Shown in pieces: positions 41,832 through 50,854 of a stretch of DNA of 59,723 bases. The notes under the pieces were generated by a model. The model ran no database searches. It was not told the DNA's origin and saw only the letters and a list, made by a program, of their open reading frames with translations. Source of the stretch: Halanaerobium sp964649895 (GTDB taxonomy: Bacteria > Bacillota > Halanaerobiia > Halanaerobiales > Halanaerobiaceae); contig CAZYRX010000008.1 in the NCBI GenBank assembly GCA_964649895.1, positions 1 to 59,723 on the forward strand, given 5' to 3'. Numbering within the stretch: the stretch's first letter is position 1; the number at the start of each line of letters is the position of its first letter. The translations under genes and the position numbers were made by a program.

Positions 41832-43274
41832 TTATAATTTGGCTCTTTTATCTTTTATATTTAATAATTTTTCTAAAGTATATGCTGCCTGAATAATTTT
41901 TCCTTCTCCAAAATGAGGGCCTATCATCTGCAGACCAATCGGTAAATTATTACTGTCAAAACCACAGGGGATTGAAATTGCCGGTACACCAGCAATATTA
42001 ATAGGTACAGTAAAAATATCTGTATAATACATTTCGAGAGGATCACTTTTTGATCCAAGCTCAATCGCTGTATTGGGAGCAGTTGGAGTAATTACTAAAT
42101 CAAAATCATTAAAAATTCTATCGAAGTCATCTTTAATTAATGTTCTTACTTTTTGGGCCTTAAGATAATATGCATCATAATAACCAGAACTTAATGCATA
42201 TGTACCAATCATAATTCTTCTTTTAACTTCATCACCAAAACCCTGATGTCTTGTATTTGTAAACATTGTAGAAACATCATCCGCCTCTTCACTTCTCAAT
42301 CCATATCTTACCCCATCATAACGGGCCAGATTAGAGCTTGCTTCTGCAGGTGCTATAACATAATATGCTGCAAGTGCATAAGCTGCATCAGTCATATGTA
42401 CAGTTTCTACCTCTGCTCCAGCTTCTTTTAATTTATCTACAGCTGCAAGAACACTTTCTTTTACTTCTTTATTAAAATCAAGTTCGAAATATTCTTCTGG
42501 AATCCCAATCTTCATTCCACTTACATCATTTTTTAGGTATTTACTAAAATCTACTTTTTTACCTTTTACAGATGTTGAGTCTTTTTTATCATGACCTGCA
42601 ATAACGTTCATCATAATTGCACTATCTTCAACATCTTTTGTAATTGGACCAATTTGATCTAAAGATGATGCAAAGGCAACAAGACCATAACGAGAAACCA
42701 TGCCATAAGTTGGTTTAAGGCCAACTACACCACAGTATGATGCTGGCTGTCTTATAGAACCACCTGTATCTGAACCAAGTGCAGCAGCACATTCTCCTGC
42801 AGCTACTGCAGCTGCAGAACCACCACTTGATCCACCTGGTGCATGTTTAAGATTCCACGGATTATGAGTATTAAAAAAAGCGGAGTTTTCAGTGGAAGAC
42901 CCCATTGCAAATTCATCCATATTTGTTTTACCCATGATAACTGCCCCAGCCTTATTTAAAGACTCAATTACTGTTGCATTATATGGCGGCTTATAATTTT
43001 CAAGCATTTTTGAAGCACAGCTTGTTTCAATACCATCAGTTGACATATTATCTTTAACAGCTACTGGAATCCCAGCTAGTATCCCATCTTTATTATTGGG
43101 ATAATCTTTTACTTTTTCATCTGCAAGTTCTTCGGTAATTGTAATATAAGACTTTACTTTATCTTCAACTTTATTGATTCTATTACTAAAAGCATCTTTT
43201 ATCTCAGCTGGAGTTAATTCTCCTTCAGCTAACTTATCTTTTAATTCATGGATCGTCAAATCATAAATATTCAC
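41832..43274 (-). CDS. gatA: Asp/Glu-tRNA amidotransferase subunit A
   Basis: A 480-aa amidase-signature enzyme that hydrolyses glutamine to supply ammonia to GatB. Catalytic Lys is in GIPVAVKDN, cis-Ser and Ser in the GGSSGGSAAAVAAG and GSDTGGSIRQPAS segments. The longest frame begins at ATG 43295, but its third and fourth codons form AAGGAGG; the GTG at 43274 lies 8 nt after it and is the probable start. It directly follows gatC. Confidence 0.96.
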   Translation of the reverse strand: MNIYDLTIHELKDKLAEGELTPAEIKDAFSNRINKVEDKVKSYITITEELADEKVKDYPNNKDGILAGIPVAVKDNMSTDGIETSCASKMLENYKPPYNATVIESLNKAGAVIMGKTNMDEFAMGSSTENSAFFNTHNPWNLKHAPGGSSGGSAAAVAAGECAAALGSDTGGSIRQPASYCGVVGLKPTYGMVSRYGLVAFASSLDQIGPITKDVEDSAIMMNVIAGHDKKDSTSVKGKKVDFSKYLKNDVSGMKIGIPEEYFELDFNKEVKESVLAAVDKLKEAGAEVETVHMTDAAYALAAYYVIAPAEASSNLARYDGVRYGLRSEEADDVSTMFTNTRHQGFGDEVKRRIMIGTYALSSGYYDAYYLKAQKVRTLIKDDFDRIFNDFDLVITPTAPNTAIELGSKSDPLEMYYTDIFTVPINIAGVPAISIPCGFDSNNLPIGLQMIGPHFGEGKIIQAAYTLEKLLNIKDKRAKL

Positions 43275-43295
43275 TTTATCTGCCTCCTTATTCAT

Positions 43296-43583
43296 TTAAT
43301 CAGACATTATTTTTGGAGCTCTAAAATGTCCATCTTTTTTATCTGGTGCATTTGCTAAAGACTTTTCGCGAGGAAGAGAATCTTCTACTTTGTCTTCACG
43401 CAAAACATTTTTCATTGGTACAGTGTAAGCGGTTGGAACTACATCTTCTGTGTCTAACTCACTTAATTTATCGACATAATCAAGAATCTTACCAATTTGT
43501 TCAGTATAAAGTTCTTTCTCTTCATCATCTAGCTTCAATTGTGCTAAATTAGCAGCATATTCAACATCTTTTTTATCAATCAT
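43296..43583 (-). CDS. gatC: Asp/Glu-tRNA amidotransferase subunit C
   Basis: A 95-aa GatC, the small stabilising subunit that wraps around GatA and GatB. VEYAANLAQLKLDDEEKELY (8-27), ILDYVDKLSELDTEDVVPT and FRAPKIMS at the C-terminus are family signatures. It begins right after the ligA stop codon and has AGGGAGGAT before the ATG. Confidence 0.95.
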   Translation of the reverse strand: MIDKKDVEYAANLAQLKLDDEEKELYTEQIGKILDYVDKLSELDTEDVVPTAYTVPMKNVLREDKVEDSLPREKSLANAPDKKDGHFRAPKIMSD

Positions 43584-45596
43584 TTAATTATCCTCCCTAC
43601 TTTTGATTAAATTTTTAAATCCTTCTTCATCTAAGATTTCAACCCCAAGCTCTTGAGCTTTATCATACTTCGAGCCAGGATTATCACCTACTACTAAGTA
43701 ATCAGTTTTTGAACTAACAGAAGAAACAGCTCGACCACCAGCTTTTTCTACAATATCTTTGACCTCTGAACGAGTAAAATCATTTAAAGAACCTGTAAAT
43801 ACAAATTTTGTATCCTTTAGAAAATCAATCTTTTCCTTCTGCTCTTTATTTAATCTTATCCCAGCCTGACGCAGACGACTTATTAGATCCATATTATGAA
43901 TCTCATTGAAAAAACCAGTAATACTTTCTGCAATAACTGGCCCAATTTCATCTATTTCTACAAGTTCTTCTGCTTCTGCTTCCATGATTTCGTCAATAGA
44001 ATTATAATATTTAACAAGAATTCTAGCTGCTCCTATACCTACATGTCTAATCCCAAGAGCATATATAACCCTAAAAAATTCTCTCTCCTTACTTTTTTCA
44101 ATTGCATTTATTACATTTTGAGAAGATTTTTCTCCCATTCTCTCTAAGTCAACAAGGTGATCTTTTTTGAGAAAATAGAGATCAGCATAATCTTCTATTA
44201 AATTATTTTCAAGCAGCTGATCAACTAGAGCAGGTCCAATACCATCTATATTCATCGCATCCCGCGACACAAAATGTAGTATTCTTTCTCGACGCTGAGC
44301 AGGACATCTAATGTTCGTACAGCGTGTTACTGCTTCATCCTCAGGTCTTATCACCTTACTGCCACATACAGGACAATGATCTGGCATTTCAAATTCTTCC
44401 TCTGTACCATCTCTTTCATCTTCAATAACTTTTATTACTTCAGGAATAACATCTCCAGCTTTTTGTACTAATACAGTATCTCCAATTCTGATATCTTTTC
44501 TTTTAATTTCATCTTCATTATGCAGAGTTGCTCTGCTAACAACAGATCCTGCCAATTCAACTGGCTCCAGTACTGCTGTAGGTGTAAGTGCCCCGGTTCG
44601 TCCAACCGATATCTCGATATCTTTTATTTTGCTGGTCTTTTTTTGAGCAGGAAACTTGTATGCTGCAGCCCAACGAGGACTTCTAGCAGTAGTACCCAGT
44701 TCTTCTCTCTGATCTAAATCATTTATTTTTACAACAAGTCCATCTATTTCAAAATCTAATTCTTCTCGTTTTTCTTCCCACTCATCACATATCTTAATTA
44801 CTTCTTCTATATTATCAGCTTTTTTATGCCAGTTCACTTTAAAATTTAAATCTTTTAAATATGAAAACACTTCAAGGTGTGTTTTGAAATTCTTTTCACC
44901 ATGTGAAATTAAATCATATATCAAAATTGAAAGTTTTCGCTCAGCAGCAATTTTGGTGTCTAGCTGCCTAACTGAACCTGCTGCTGCATTCCGAGGATTA
45001 GCAAACGGACTTTCTTCATTTTCCAGTCTCTGTTTATTAATTCGTTCAAACTCACTTTTGCTTAAATAAATCTCTCCTCTTAATTCTAATGGTGATTTAT
45101 CTCTAATTTTAAGAGGAAGTGATCTGATAGTTTTCATATTTTCTGTGATATTTTCACCAATTTCTCCATTTCCTCTTGTAGCACCCAGCTTAAATATACC
45201 ATCTTCATAGCGAGCTACAGCAGATAAACCGTCAATTTTATGTTCAACAACATATTCATAATTATCTCCTGGAATATTTTTCTGAATGCGGCTGTCAAAA
45301 TCTCTAAGTTCTTTATCATTAAAGGTATTATCTAAACTTAATAAGTCTGTTGAATGTTCAACTTTTTCAAATTCATCCAAAACCTCTCCTCCAACCCTCT
45401 GAGTTGGAGAATCTTCAGTGATAAGTTCCGGAAATTGTTCTTCTAAATCAAGCAATTCTTTCATTAACTCATCAAATTCAGCATCAGAAATTTTAGGTTG
45501 ATCTAATACAAAATATCTATATTCATGTTCTCTAATTTCATCTCTCAATTCCACTATTCTCTTTTTTGCTTCTTCTTTATTTAAATTACCCATCAT
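43584..45596 (-). CDS. ligA: NAD-dependent DNA ligase
   Basis: A 670-aa LigA. Ia domain, adenylation domain with the active-site lysine in EHKIDGLSA, LRGEIYL, AAGSVRQLD and the VVKINDL motif, OB fold, a four-cysteine zinc finger (CPVCG, CTNIRCPAQ), tandem helix-hairpin-helix and a C-terminal BRCT domain (about 590-670, FVFTGSLNDFTRSEV). Full length. Two ATGs are adjacent at 45596 and 45593; the second is better spaced from AGGTGA. It follows pcrA by 9 bp. Confidence 0.97.
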   Translation of the reverse strand: MMGNLNKEEAKKRIVELRDEIREHEYRYFVLDQPKISDAEFDELMKELLDLEEQFPELITEDSPTQRVGGEVLDEFEKVEHSTDLLSLDNTFNDKELRDFDSRIQKNIPGDNYEYVVEHKIDGLSAVARYEDGIFKLGATRGNGEIGENITENMKTIRSLPLKIRDKSPLELRGEIYLSKSEFERINKQRLENEESPFANPRNAAAGSVRQLDTKIAAERKLSILIYDLISHGEKNFKTHLEVFSYLKDLNFKVNWHKKADNIEEVIKICDEWEEKREELDFEIDGLVVKINDLDQREELGTTARSPRWAAAYKFPAQKKTSKIKDIEISVGRTGALTPTAVLEPVELAGSVVSRATLHNEDEIKRKDIRIGDTVLVQKAGDVIPEVIKVIEDERDGTEEEFEMPDHCPVCGSKVIRPEDEAVTRCTNIRCPAQRRERILHFVSRDAMNIDGIGPALVDQLLENNLIEDYADLYFLKKDHLVDLERMGEKSSQNVINAIEKSKEREFFRVIYALGIRHVGIGAARILVKYYNSIDEIMEAEAEELVEIDEIGPVIAESITGFFNEIHNMDLISRLRQAGIRLNKEQKEKIDFLKDTKFVFTGSLNDFTRSEVKDIVEKAGGRAVSSVSSKTDYLVVGDNPGSKYDKAQELGVEILDEEGFKNLIKSREDN

Positions 45597-45605
45597 TTCA
45601 CCTGC

Positions 45606-47753
45606 CTATACTTTCTGGATTGGAGCAAATTCTGCAAGAAGAGTTCGTGTTTTTCCTTCCTGAAAAGAAATTTTTAACTCTGTTTTCTTCTTGCCTCTAA
45701 TTGAAATAATTATTCCTATTCCCCAGCGTGGATGTACAACTTTCTGTCCAATAACATATTCTGTTTCCAAATTATTATCGTTTACAAACTCTGCTTCTTT
45801 AGCAATTTCTGTCTTTTCTTGACCAGGTTCAGAAATTAATTCTTCTGGTATTTCATCTAAAAACTGAGAAGGAGGATTCATCTGTCTTTCTCCAAAACGA
45901 AGCCTCAGTTGAGCACTACTTAAAAATAATTTGTCCATAGCCCTCGTCATACCAACATAACAGAGTCTTCTCTCTTCTTCAATACCTTCTCTTTCAAACA
46001 TAGAATTTGCATGAGGGAATATTCCATCTTCCATACCAACCAAAAATACAACTGGAAATTCAAGGCCTTTTGCCGAGTGAATAGTCATTAAAGTAACAGC
46101 ACTTTTTTCTTCTTCCATTGAATCAATATCAGACATAAGTGTTACTTCTTCTAAAAAACCTGCAAGAGTATTTTCGCTATTATCTTTCATATATTCATTT
46201 ATTACTGAAAATAATTCTTCTATATTTTCAAGTCTGGTTTCTGCTTTTGTAGTATTTTCTTCCTCCAGATCTTTTCTGTATCCACTTCTTTCAATGACTA
46301 ATTCTGTCAATCTTGCCAGGGCCAATTCATCTTTTTTATCTCTAAAATCTTCCATCATTCTTATAAAATTTAAAACACGTTTTTGATAACTTCCACTTAA
46401 GAGTGGGTTTTCCCCAGATTTTAGAGCTGCTTCATAAAAACTTAAATTAGCATCTTCAGCAAAATTCTGTATTTTTGATAATGTCCCATCTCCAATACCT
46501 CTTTTTGGTCTGTTGATAATTCTCAAAAAACTAATGTTATCAGCTGGATTATAAATCAAGCGAAGATAAGCCATGATATCCTTAATTTCCATTCTTTCAT
46601 AAAATCGAACACCACCAACAATCTGATAAGGAATTCTATACTTCATAAGCATATCTTCAAATGCCCTTGATTGAGAATTGGTCCTATAAAGAACTGCAAA
46701 ATCATCATAAGTGTAATTTTCTTGTTTTTGCATCTCTTTTACAATACGACAGAAAAAATCAGCTTCATCTTTTTCATCTTTTGCGTGGTAATATTCTAAT
46801 TTTGGCCCTTTTTCTTTATCAGTCCATAACCCCTTATCTTTTCGTGAACTATTATTTTTAATAACAGATTGAGCTGCCTTTAAAATATTTCCTTTAGATC
46901 GATAATTTTGTTCCAGCCTAATGGTTTTCGCATCAGGATAATCATCTTCAAAGTTTAATATATTCCTAATATCTGCTCCTCTAAATCCGTAAATACCCTG
47001 ATCAGGATCTCCTACTACACATAAGTTTCTGTACTTTGCAGCAAGTAATTTTACCAGTTGATACTGGGCATGGTTCACATCCTGATATTCATCAACAAGT
47101 ATATATTTAAACCTCTCTTGATAATGCTCTAAAACCAAAGGATACTTTATAAATAATTTAACTGTAAGCTGAATTAAATCATCAAAATCAACAGCATTAT
47201 TTGCTTTTAATCTTTTTTGATAGTCTGCATAAATTTCTGCGGAAGTTTTTTCAAAAAAACTTCCTGCTGAAGCAAGAAATTCACTCGAAGATTTCAATTC
47301 ATTTTTTGCACTGCTAATTTTATTTAATACAGCAGATGCTTTTGTTTTTTTGGGATCTAAATTCTTTTCTTTGATTATCTCTTTAACCAGTTTTCTCTGG
47401 TCAATAGTATCAAAAATAACAAAATTACTTGAATAGCCAAGCTTTTCTGCTTCCCTGCGTAAGATTCTTACACAAAAAGAATGAAAAGTACTGGCCATCA
47501 AAGATTTTTCTGCCCCTCCTAATAATTTCTGCACTCTTTCTTTCATTTCAGATGCAGCTTTATTGGTAAAAGTAACTGCCAAAATATTATATGCAGAAAC
47601 TCCTAAATGATTAATCAAATAGGCAATTCTCCTTGTTAAAACTCTTGTTTTACCACTGCCTGCTCCCGCTAATAATAAAAGCGGCCCTTTATTATGCATA
47701 ACAGCTTCTTTTTGTTCTTTATTTAAATTTTTAATTATTTCAGTATCTTTCAC
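45606..47753 (-). CDS. pcrA: ATP-dependent DNA helicase PcrA
   Basis: A 715-aa SF1A UvrD/Rep family 3'-5' helicase. Motif I AGAGSGKTRVL (32-42), Ia TFTNKAASEMKER, II LVDEYQDVNHAQY, III VVGDPDQGIYGFRGAD, IV LEQNYRS, V MTIHSAKGLEFPVVF and VI RRLCYVGMTRAMDKLFL. The C-terminal Tudor-like segment (VGQKVVHPRWGIGII) that binds RNA polymerase is present. Start is GTG 47753 with GGAGGG at 7 nt; this Shine-Dalgarno lies inside copy A of a 56-bp repeat. First gene of pcrA-ligA-gatCAB. Confidence 0.97.
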   Translation of the reverse strand: MKDTEIIKNLNKEQKEAVMHNKGPLLLLAGAGSGKTRVLTRRIAYLINHLGVSAYNILAVTFTNKAASEMKERVQKLLGGAEKSLMASTFHSFCVRILRREAEKLGYSSNFVIFDTIDQRKLVKEIIKEKNLDPKKTKASAVLNKISSAKNELKSSSEFLASAGSFFEKTSAEIYADYQKRLKANNAVDFDDLIQLTVKLFIKYPLVLEHYQERFKYILVDEYQDVNHAQYQLVKLLAAKYRNLCVVGDPDQGIYGFRGADIRNILNFEDDYPDAKTIRLEQNYRSKGNILKAAQSVIKNNSSRKDKGLWTDKEKGPKLEYYHAKDEKDEADFFCRIVKEMQKQENYTYDDFAVLYRTNSQSRAFEDMLMKYRIPYQIVGGVRFYERMEIKDIMAYLRLIYNPADNISFLRIINRPKRGIGDGTLSKIQNFAEDANLSFYEAALKSGENPLLSGSYQKRVLNFIRMMEDFRDKKDELALARLTELVIERSGYRKDLEEENTTKAETRLENIEELFSVINEYMKDNSENTLAGFLEEVTLMSDIDSMEEEKSAVTLMTIHSAKGLEFPVVFLVGMEDGIFPHANSMFEREGIEEERRLCYVGMTRAMDKLFLSSAQLRLRFGERQMNPPSQFLDEIPEELISEPGQEKTEIAKEAEFVNDNNLETEYVIGQKVVHPRWGIGIIISIRGKKKTELKISFQEGKTRTLLAEFAPIQKV

Positions 47754-47756
47754 CTA

Positions 47757-47812
47757 TTGACCCTCCTCTGGGCAAGTCCACGTGATTTGCAAGCAGACTT
47801 TAACTTCAATCA
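47757..47812. repeat. 56-bp repeat, copy A
   Basis: About 82% identical to copy B at 48444-48499 (46 of 56 positions by eye). On the plus strand it has TTGACCCTCCTC, then a hairpin GCAAGTC/GATTTGC, then AGCAGACTTTA. It spans the gap between DUF123 and pcrA and supplies the pcrA ribosome-binding site on the minus strand. Confidence 0.8.
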
Positions 47813-48258
47813 TTCCTTGATTGATACTTTCTAAATTCTTTTTTTATATCTAACTCATTTAATATATTATTGATAAATATCTCGCCTTGTGCAAATGAAA
47901 AATAAAAAAGATGACTTTTGCAGCCGCAGTCACTTGCCCCAAAACCACTTATTAAAACCTGACCACCATTTGACTGCATAAGCTCAGCTAAAAAGCATTC
48001 TCCCTTTCTGGGTAATTCAAAAATATAATCATCAATCAACTCAGCTTCTTTAAGCAAATAATCTATATGCCAGTGCATTTTTTTATCTTTACTATAATGC
48101 CGTCTTATTCTCGACTTAAGATTCTTTTGAGCTGTACCTGCATAAAAAAAATATCCTGCAGGAAAATTTTTTTGACCTAAAGCTCCTATTTTTATTTCTT
48201 TATTGTTATCCAATCTTAATTTTAGTAGATATACACCACTATCTGGGTAATCTATCAT
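47806..48258 (-). CDS. DUF123 (GIY-YIG-like) protein
   Basis: A 150-aa protein of the DUF123 family, a distant GIY-YIG nuclease branch that in some organisms is fused to endonuclease III. GVYLLKLRL and GYFFYAGTAQKNLKSRIRRHY correspond to the GIY..YIG core and arginine helix, followed by KKMHWHIDYLL and the family hallmark GFGASDCGCKSHLFYF. Start is ATG 48258; a longer frame from 48270 begins with the Shine-Dalgarno. It has its own promoter and lies between the two copies of a 56-bp repeat. Substrate unknown. Confidence 0.85.
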   Translation of the reverse strand: MIDYPDSGVYLLKLRLDNNKEIKIGALGQKNFPAGYFFYAGTAQKNLKSRIRRHYSKDKKMHWHIDYLLKEAELIDDYIFELPRKGECFLAELMQSNGGQVLISGFGASDCGCKSHLFYFSFAQGEIFINNILNELDIKKEFRKYQSRND

Positions 48259-48362
48259 GATTCCCTCCATAATAATTGAATTTAATTTATACTTTAAGAG
48301 TATTATTCTAAAAATATAAATTTACACCAAATACAATTAAGGTCTTTAAGACAACAGAAAAA

Positions 48363-48379
48363 TGCCGGTACAAGCGGCA
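48363..48379 (-). promoter_or_regulatory. Hairpin at the 5' end of the DUF123 transcript
   Basis: TGCCG and CGGCA with a 7-nt loop, followed on the minus strand by TTTTT. It lies only a few bases after the DUF123 -10 box, so it would be at the very start of the mRNA: a 5' stabiliser or an early attenuator. Confidence 0.45.
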
Positions 48380-48384
48380 ATATA

Positions 48385-48413
48385 ATTATAGTACATTTAA
48401 GGACTTTTATCAA
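48385..48413 (-). promoter_or_regulatory. Promoter of the DUF123 gene
   Basis: On the minus strand TTGATA (48413-48408), 17-bp spacer, TATAAT (48390-48385). Confidence 0.7.
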
Positions 48414-48443
48414 TTATTATAACAATTAATAATATATTATTAA

Positions 48444-48499
48444 TTGACCCTCCTCGGGGCAAACCCAAGAGGTTTGCGAGCAGACTTTAGCTTCTAACA
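48444..48499. repeat. 56-bp repeat, copy B
   Basis: Second copy of the element at 47757-47812, same orientation, with a perfect GCAAACC/GGTTTGC hairpin. Stem differences between the copies keep pairing on the plus strand (C-G to U-A, A-U to G-U) but leave one mismatch on the minus strand. Confidence 0.8.
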
Positions 48500-48539
48500 C
48501 ATATTTAGCTAAAAAATAATTTTAGAAAAAGAAAATAAA

Positions 48540-48548
48540 TGTTATAAT
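48540..48548 (+). promoter_or_regulatory. Extended -10 promoter of hflX
   Basis: TGTTATAAT is a TGnTATAAT extended -10 box about 20 bp before the hflX ribosome-binding site; the -35 position is weak. Confidence 0.6.
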
Positions 48549-48580
48549 ATATATATGAAGACAAATTGGGAGGTAATATT

Positions 48581-49849
48581 ATTAACAATAATTTTGAAAT
48601 CAACAAAAACAATGAAATGTATGAAGTAAATAACCTTAAAGAAAAAGCAGTGCTTGTAGGTGCTGATGAAAGTGATTTGAATGAATTAGAATTACTTGTA
48701 GAAACTGCTGGCGCTGAAACTGTATTGAAAATGACATATCATGATCGAAAAATTGATCCAGCCTATTATATTGGAAGAGGTAAAGTAAATGAAATAAAAA
48801 ACGCGGCCGAGACTCTCTCTTCTAATCTAATTGTTTTTGATAATGAACTTTCTCCTGTCCAGCAGAGAAATCTTGAAGATGAGATTGGAATAAAAGTTAT
48901 AGACCGGTCACAGGTAATATTAGATATTTTTGCCCATCATGCTCACAGTCGTGAAAGTAAAATTCAGGTAGAACTAGCACAATTAGAATATAGACTGCCT
49001 AGATTGCAGGGAAGAGGCATAGAAATGTCGAGGCTTGCTGGTGGAATTGGTACTAGAGGACCTGGAGAAACCAAACTTGAGGTTGACCGCAGAAGAATCG
49101 AAAAAAAAATACATCGTCTAAAACAAAGATTAAAAGATATTAAAGCAAGTCGAGAAGTACAGAGGAGCAGCCGCAGTGATCCTATTGCTGCTTTAGTTGG
49201 TTATACAAATGCAGGCAAATCCACCTTAATGAATTTACTGACTAATGCAGAAAGCTATGTTGCTGATCAATTATTTGCAACATTGGATTCTACTATGAGA
49301 AAATTAGAGTTACCTGTTGGCAGAACATTAATCATAAGTGATACAGTGGGTTTTATAAACAAACTACCTCACCAGCTTATAGCTTCATTTAGAACCACTT
49401 TAGAAGAAATAGAAAATGCAGATATTCTACTCCATGTTATTGACAGTTCTGATCCAGAAATAGAGAAAAATATCAATGTAGTTAATCAGGAAATAAATAG
49501 ACTGGCTCCAAAAAATGTAAAAATTATTAAAGTTTTTAATAAAATAGATCTCTTAAGCCCTTCAAAACTTCAGGACTTAAAACTCATTTATCCTAACTCG
49601 GTATTTGTATCTGCCTTGAAATCAGAGGGAAGAGAAAATTTGATTGAAAGATTAAATAATATTATTAAAGATAAAATGGTAAAAGTACATCTTAACTTAC
49701 CATATGACCAAGCTAACTGGATAGAAAAAATTCACAATAATGGTCAGGTTTTAAAAGAAGAATATCAAAAAAATAATATATATCTTATAGCTTTAATTCC
49801 AGAATCAACTGCAAATAGACTAAAAAAGTACAGCAGAGAGGTTGTTTAA
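48581..49849 (+). CDS. hflX: GTPase HflX
   Basis: A protein of about 422 aa that splits or rescues stalled 70S ribosomes. HflX N-terminal domain with YYIGRGKVNEIKN and FDNELSPVQQRNLE, the RIAR-like LAGGIGTRGPGETKLE linker, G1 GYTNAGKST, G3 DTVGF and G4 NKID. The start is unusual: GGAGGT at 48569-48574 is followed, at 6 nt, by ATT (48581), with another ATT at 48578. The TTG at 48566 lies before the Shine-Dalgarno and the first downstream in-frame ATG (48617) is 43 nt away without one. An ATT start is thus proposed; ATG 48617 is the alternative. Confidence 0.93.
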   Translation: MNNNFEINKNNEMYEVNNLKEKAVLVGADESDLNELELLVETAGAETVLKMTYHDRKIDPAYYIGRGKVNEIKNAAETLSSNLIVFDNELSPVQQRNLEDEIGIKVIDRSQVILDIFAHHAHSRESKIQVELAQLEYRLPRLQGRGIEMSRLAGGIGTRGPGETKLEVDRRRIEKKIHRLKQRLKDIKASREVQRSSRSDPIAALVGYTNAGKSTLMNLLTNAESYVADQLFATLDSTMRKLELPVGRTLIISDTVGFINKLPHQLIASFRTTLEEIENADILLHVIDSSDPEIEKNINVVNQEINRLAPKNVKIIKVFNKIDLLSPSKLQDLKLIYPNSVFVSALKSEGRENLIERLNNIIKDKMVKVHLNLPYDQANWIEKIHNNGQVLKEEYQKNNIYLIALIPESTANRLKKYSREVV

Positions 49850-50745
49850 TCCTCTTCTGCTGAATTTTTTTTATCTAATTCTTCTAGCATTTCTTCAACT
49901 TCATCTTTTTCAAAGGTATAACTTTGGTTGCAAAAATGACAGCGAACTTCAAGTTTTCCCTGTTCTTTAAGAGTTTCTTCAATTTCATCTCTTCCTAAAC
50001 CAGCAATCAATTCATAACTCCTATCTCTGCTGCATCTGCATTTAAATTTAACATTTTTTCTTGCCACAACTCTATAATCTAAATTCCCAAGAAGCTTATC
50101 AAGTATATCTTCAGGACTCATTCCTTTTTCTATTAATGCACTAACTGATTTAACTTTTTTAAGATTATCTTCCAAAAGCTGGATGGTTTCTTCTGAGGCA
50201 TCTGGTAAAAGCTGTATTAAAAAGCCTCCAGCAGCCTTTACACTTAAATCTTTATCAACTAGGACTCCAAGCCCAACTGCAGATGGAATCTGTTCAGAAG
50301 CAGTAAAATAATAGGTCAGATCATCTCCAATCTCACCAGAAACAAGAGGTACACTACCTTTATACGGTTCTTTCATACTCATGAATTTAGTCAGAGACAA
50401 CTCCCCACTTCCCACTGCTTTAGCAACATCTAATTTGCCACTTTCTGTTGTGTAAAATTCTAAATCAGGATTTGAGATATATCCTCTTACATAACCTTCC
50501 TGATTTGCTTCAGCAATTATTTTACCAGCAGGGCCATCTCCTTCAACTTTAAGCAATATTTCTTCACCTGACTTAACCAATGAGCCAGTTAAAAGAGCAC
50601 CACTTAAAACTCTACCGAGGGCAGCAGTGGCAACAGGTGTAGTTTGATGCCTTCTCTGAGCTTCAGCGACAACCTCAGTAGATTTAACAGCAAGTGCTCT
50701 CAATTCTTTATTTGTTGTAATCGCTCTTATTAAATAATCATCCAT
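49846..50745 (-). CDS. hslO: Hsp33 redox-regulated chaperone
   Basis: A 299-aa Hsp33, a holdase activated by oxidation of its zinc-bound cysteines. RAITTNKELRALAVKSTEVV (8-27), LSGALLTGSLVKSGEE, VKAAGGFLIQLLPDA and the four-cysteine zinc motif CRCSRD ... CHFCNQSY are all present. Start is ATG 50745; an ATG at 50760 overlaps GGAGGAG. Its stop codon overlaps the hflX stop by 4 bp on the opposite strand. Confidence 0.97.
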   Translation of the reverse strand: MDDYLIRAITTNKELRALAVKSTEVVAEAQRRHQTTPVATAALGRVLSGALLTGSLVKSGEEILLKVEGDGPAGKIIAEANQEGYVRGYISNPDLEFYTTESGKLDVAKAVGSGELSLTKFMSMKEPYKGSVPLVSGEIGDDLTYYFTASEQIPSAVGLGVLVDKDLSVKAAGGFLIQLLPDASEETIQLLEDNLKKVKSVSALIEKGMSPEDILDKLLGNLDYRVVARKNVKFKCRCSRDRSYELIAGLGRDEIEETLKEQGKLEVRCHFCNQSYTFEKDEVEEMLEELDKKNSAEED

Positions 50746-50854
50746 AAATAACTCCTCCATTTTAGAAAATAAATTGTTTATTAAAACCTAAATGTAATAT
50801 TTTTAAGTCTTTCAGTAAATAAACTGTATTAGATATATAATTAATGTACATTAA

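Larger units (their letters stand above)
48259..48580. other. Intergenic region between DUF123 and hflX
   Basis: Divergent promoter region: minus-strand promoter for DUF123 (48385-48413) with a hairpin TGCCG/CGGCA (48363-48379) right after it, copy B of the 56-bp repeat (48444-48499), and an extended -10 box for hflX (48540-48548). No gene seen. Confidence 0.6.

Noticed and set aside
48444..48499. Riboswitch upstream of hflX
   Set aside because: The element lies upstream of the hflX promoter, so it would not be in the hflX mRNA, and it matches no class that I recognise.
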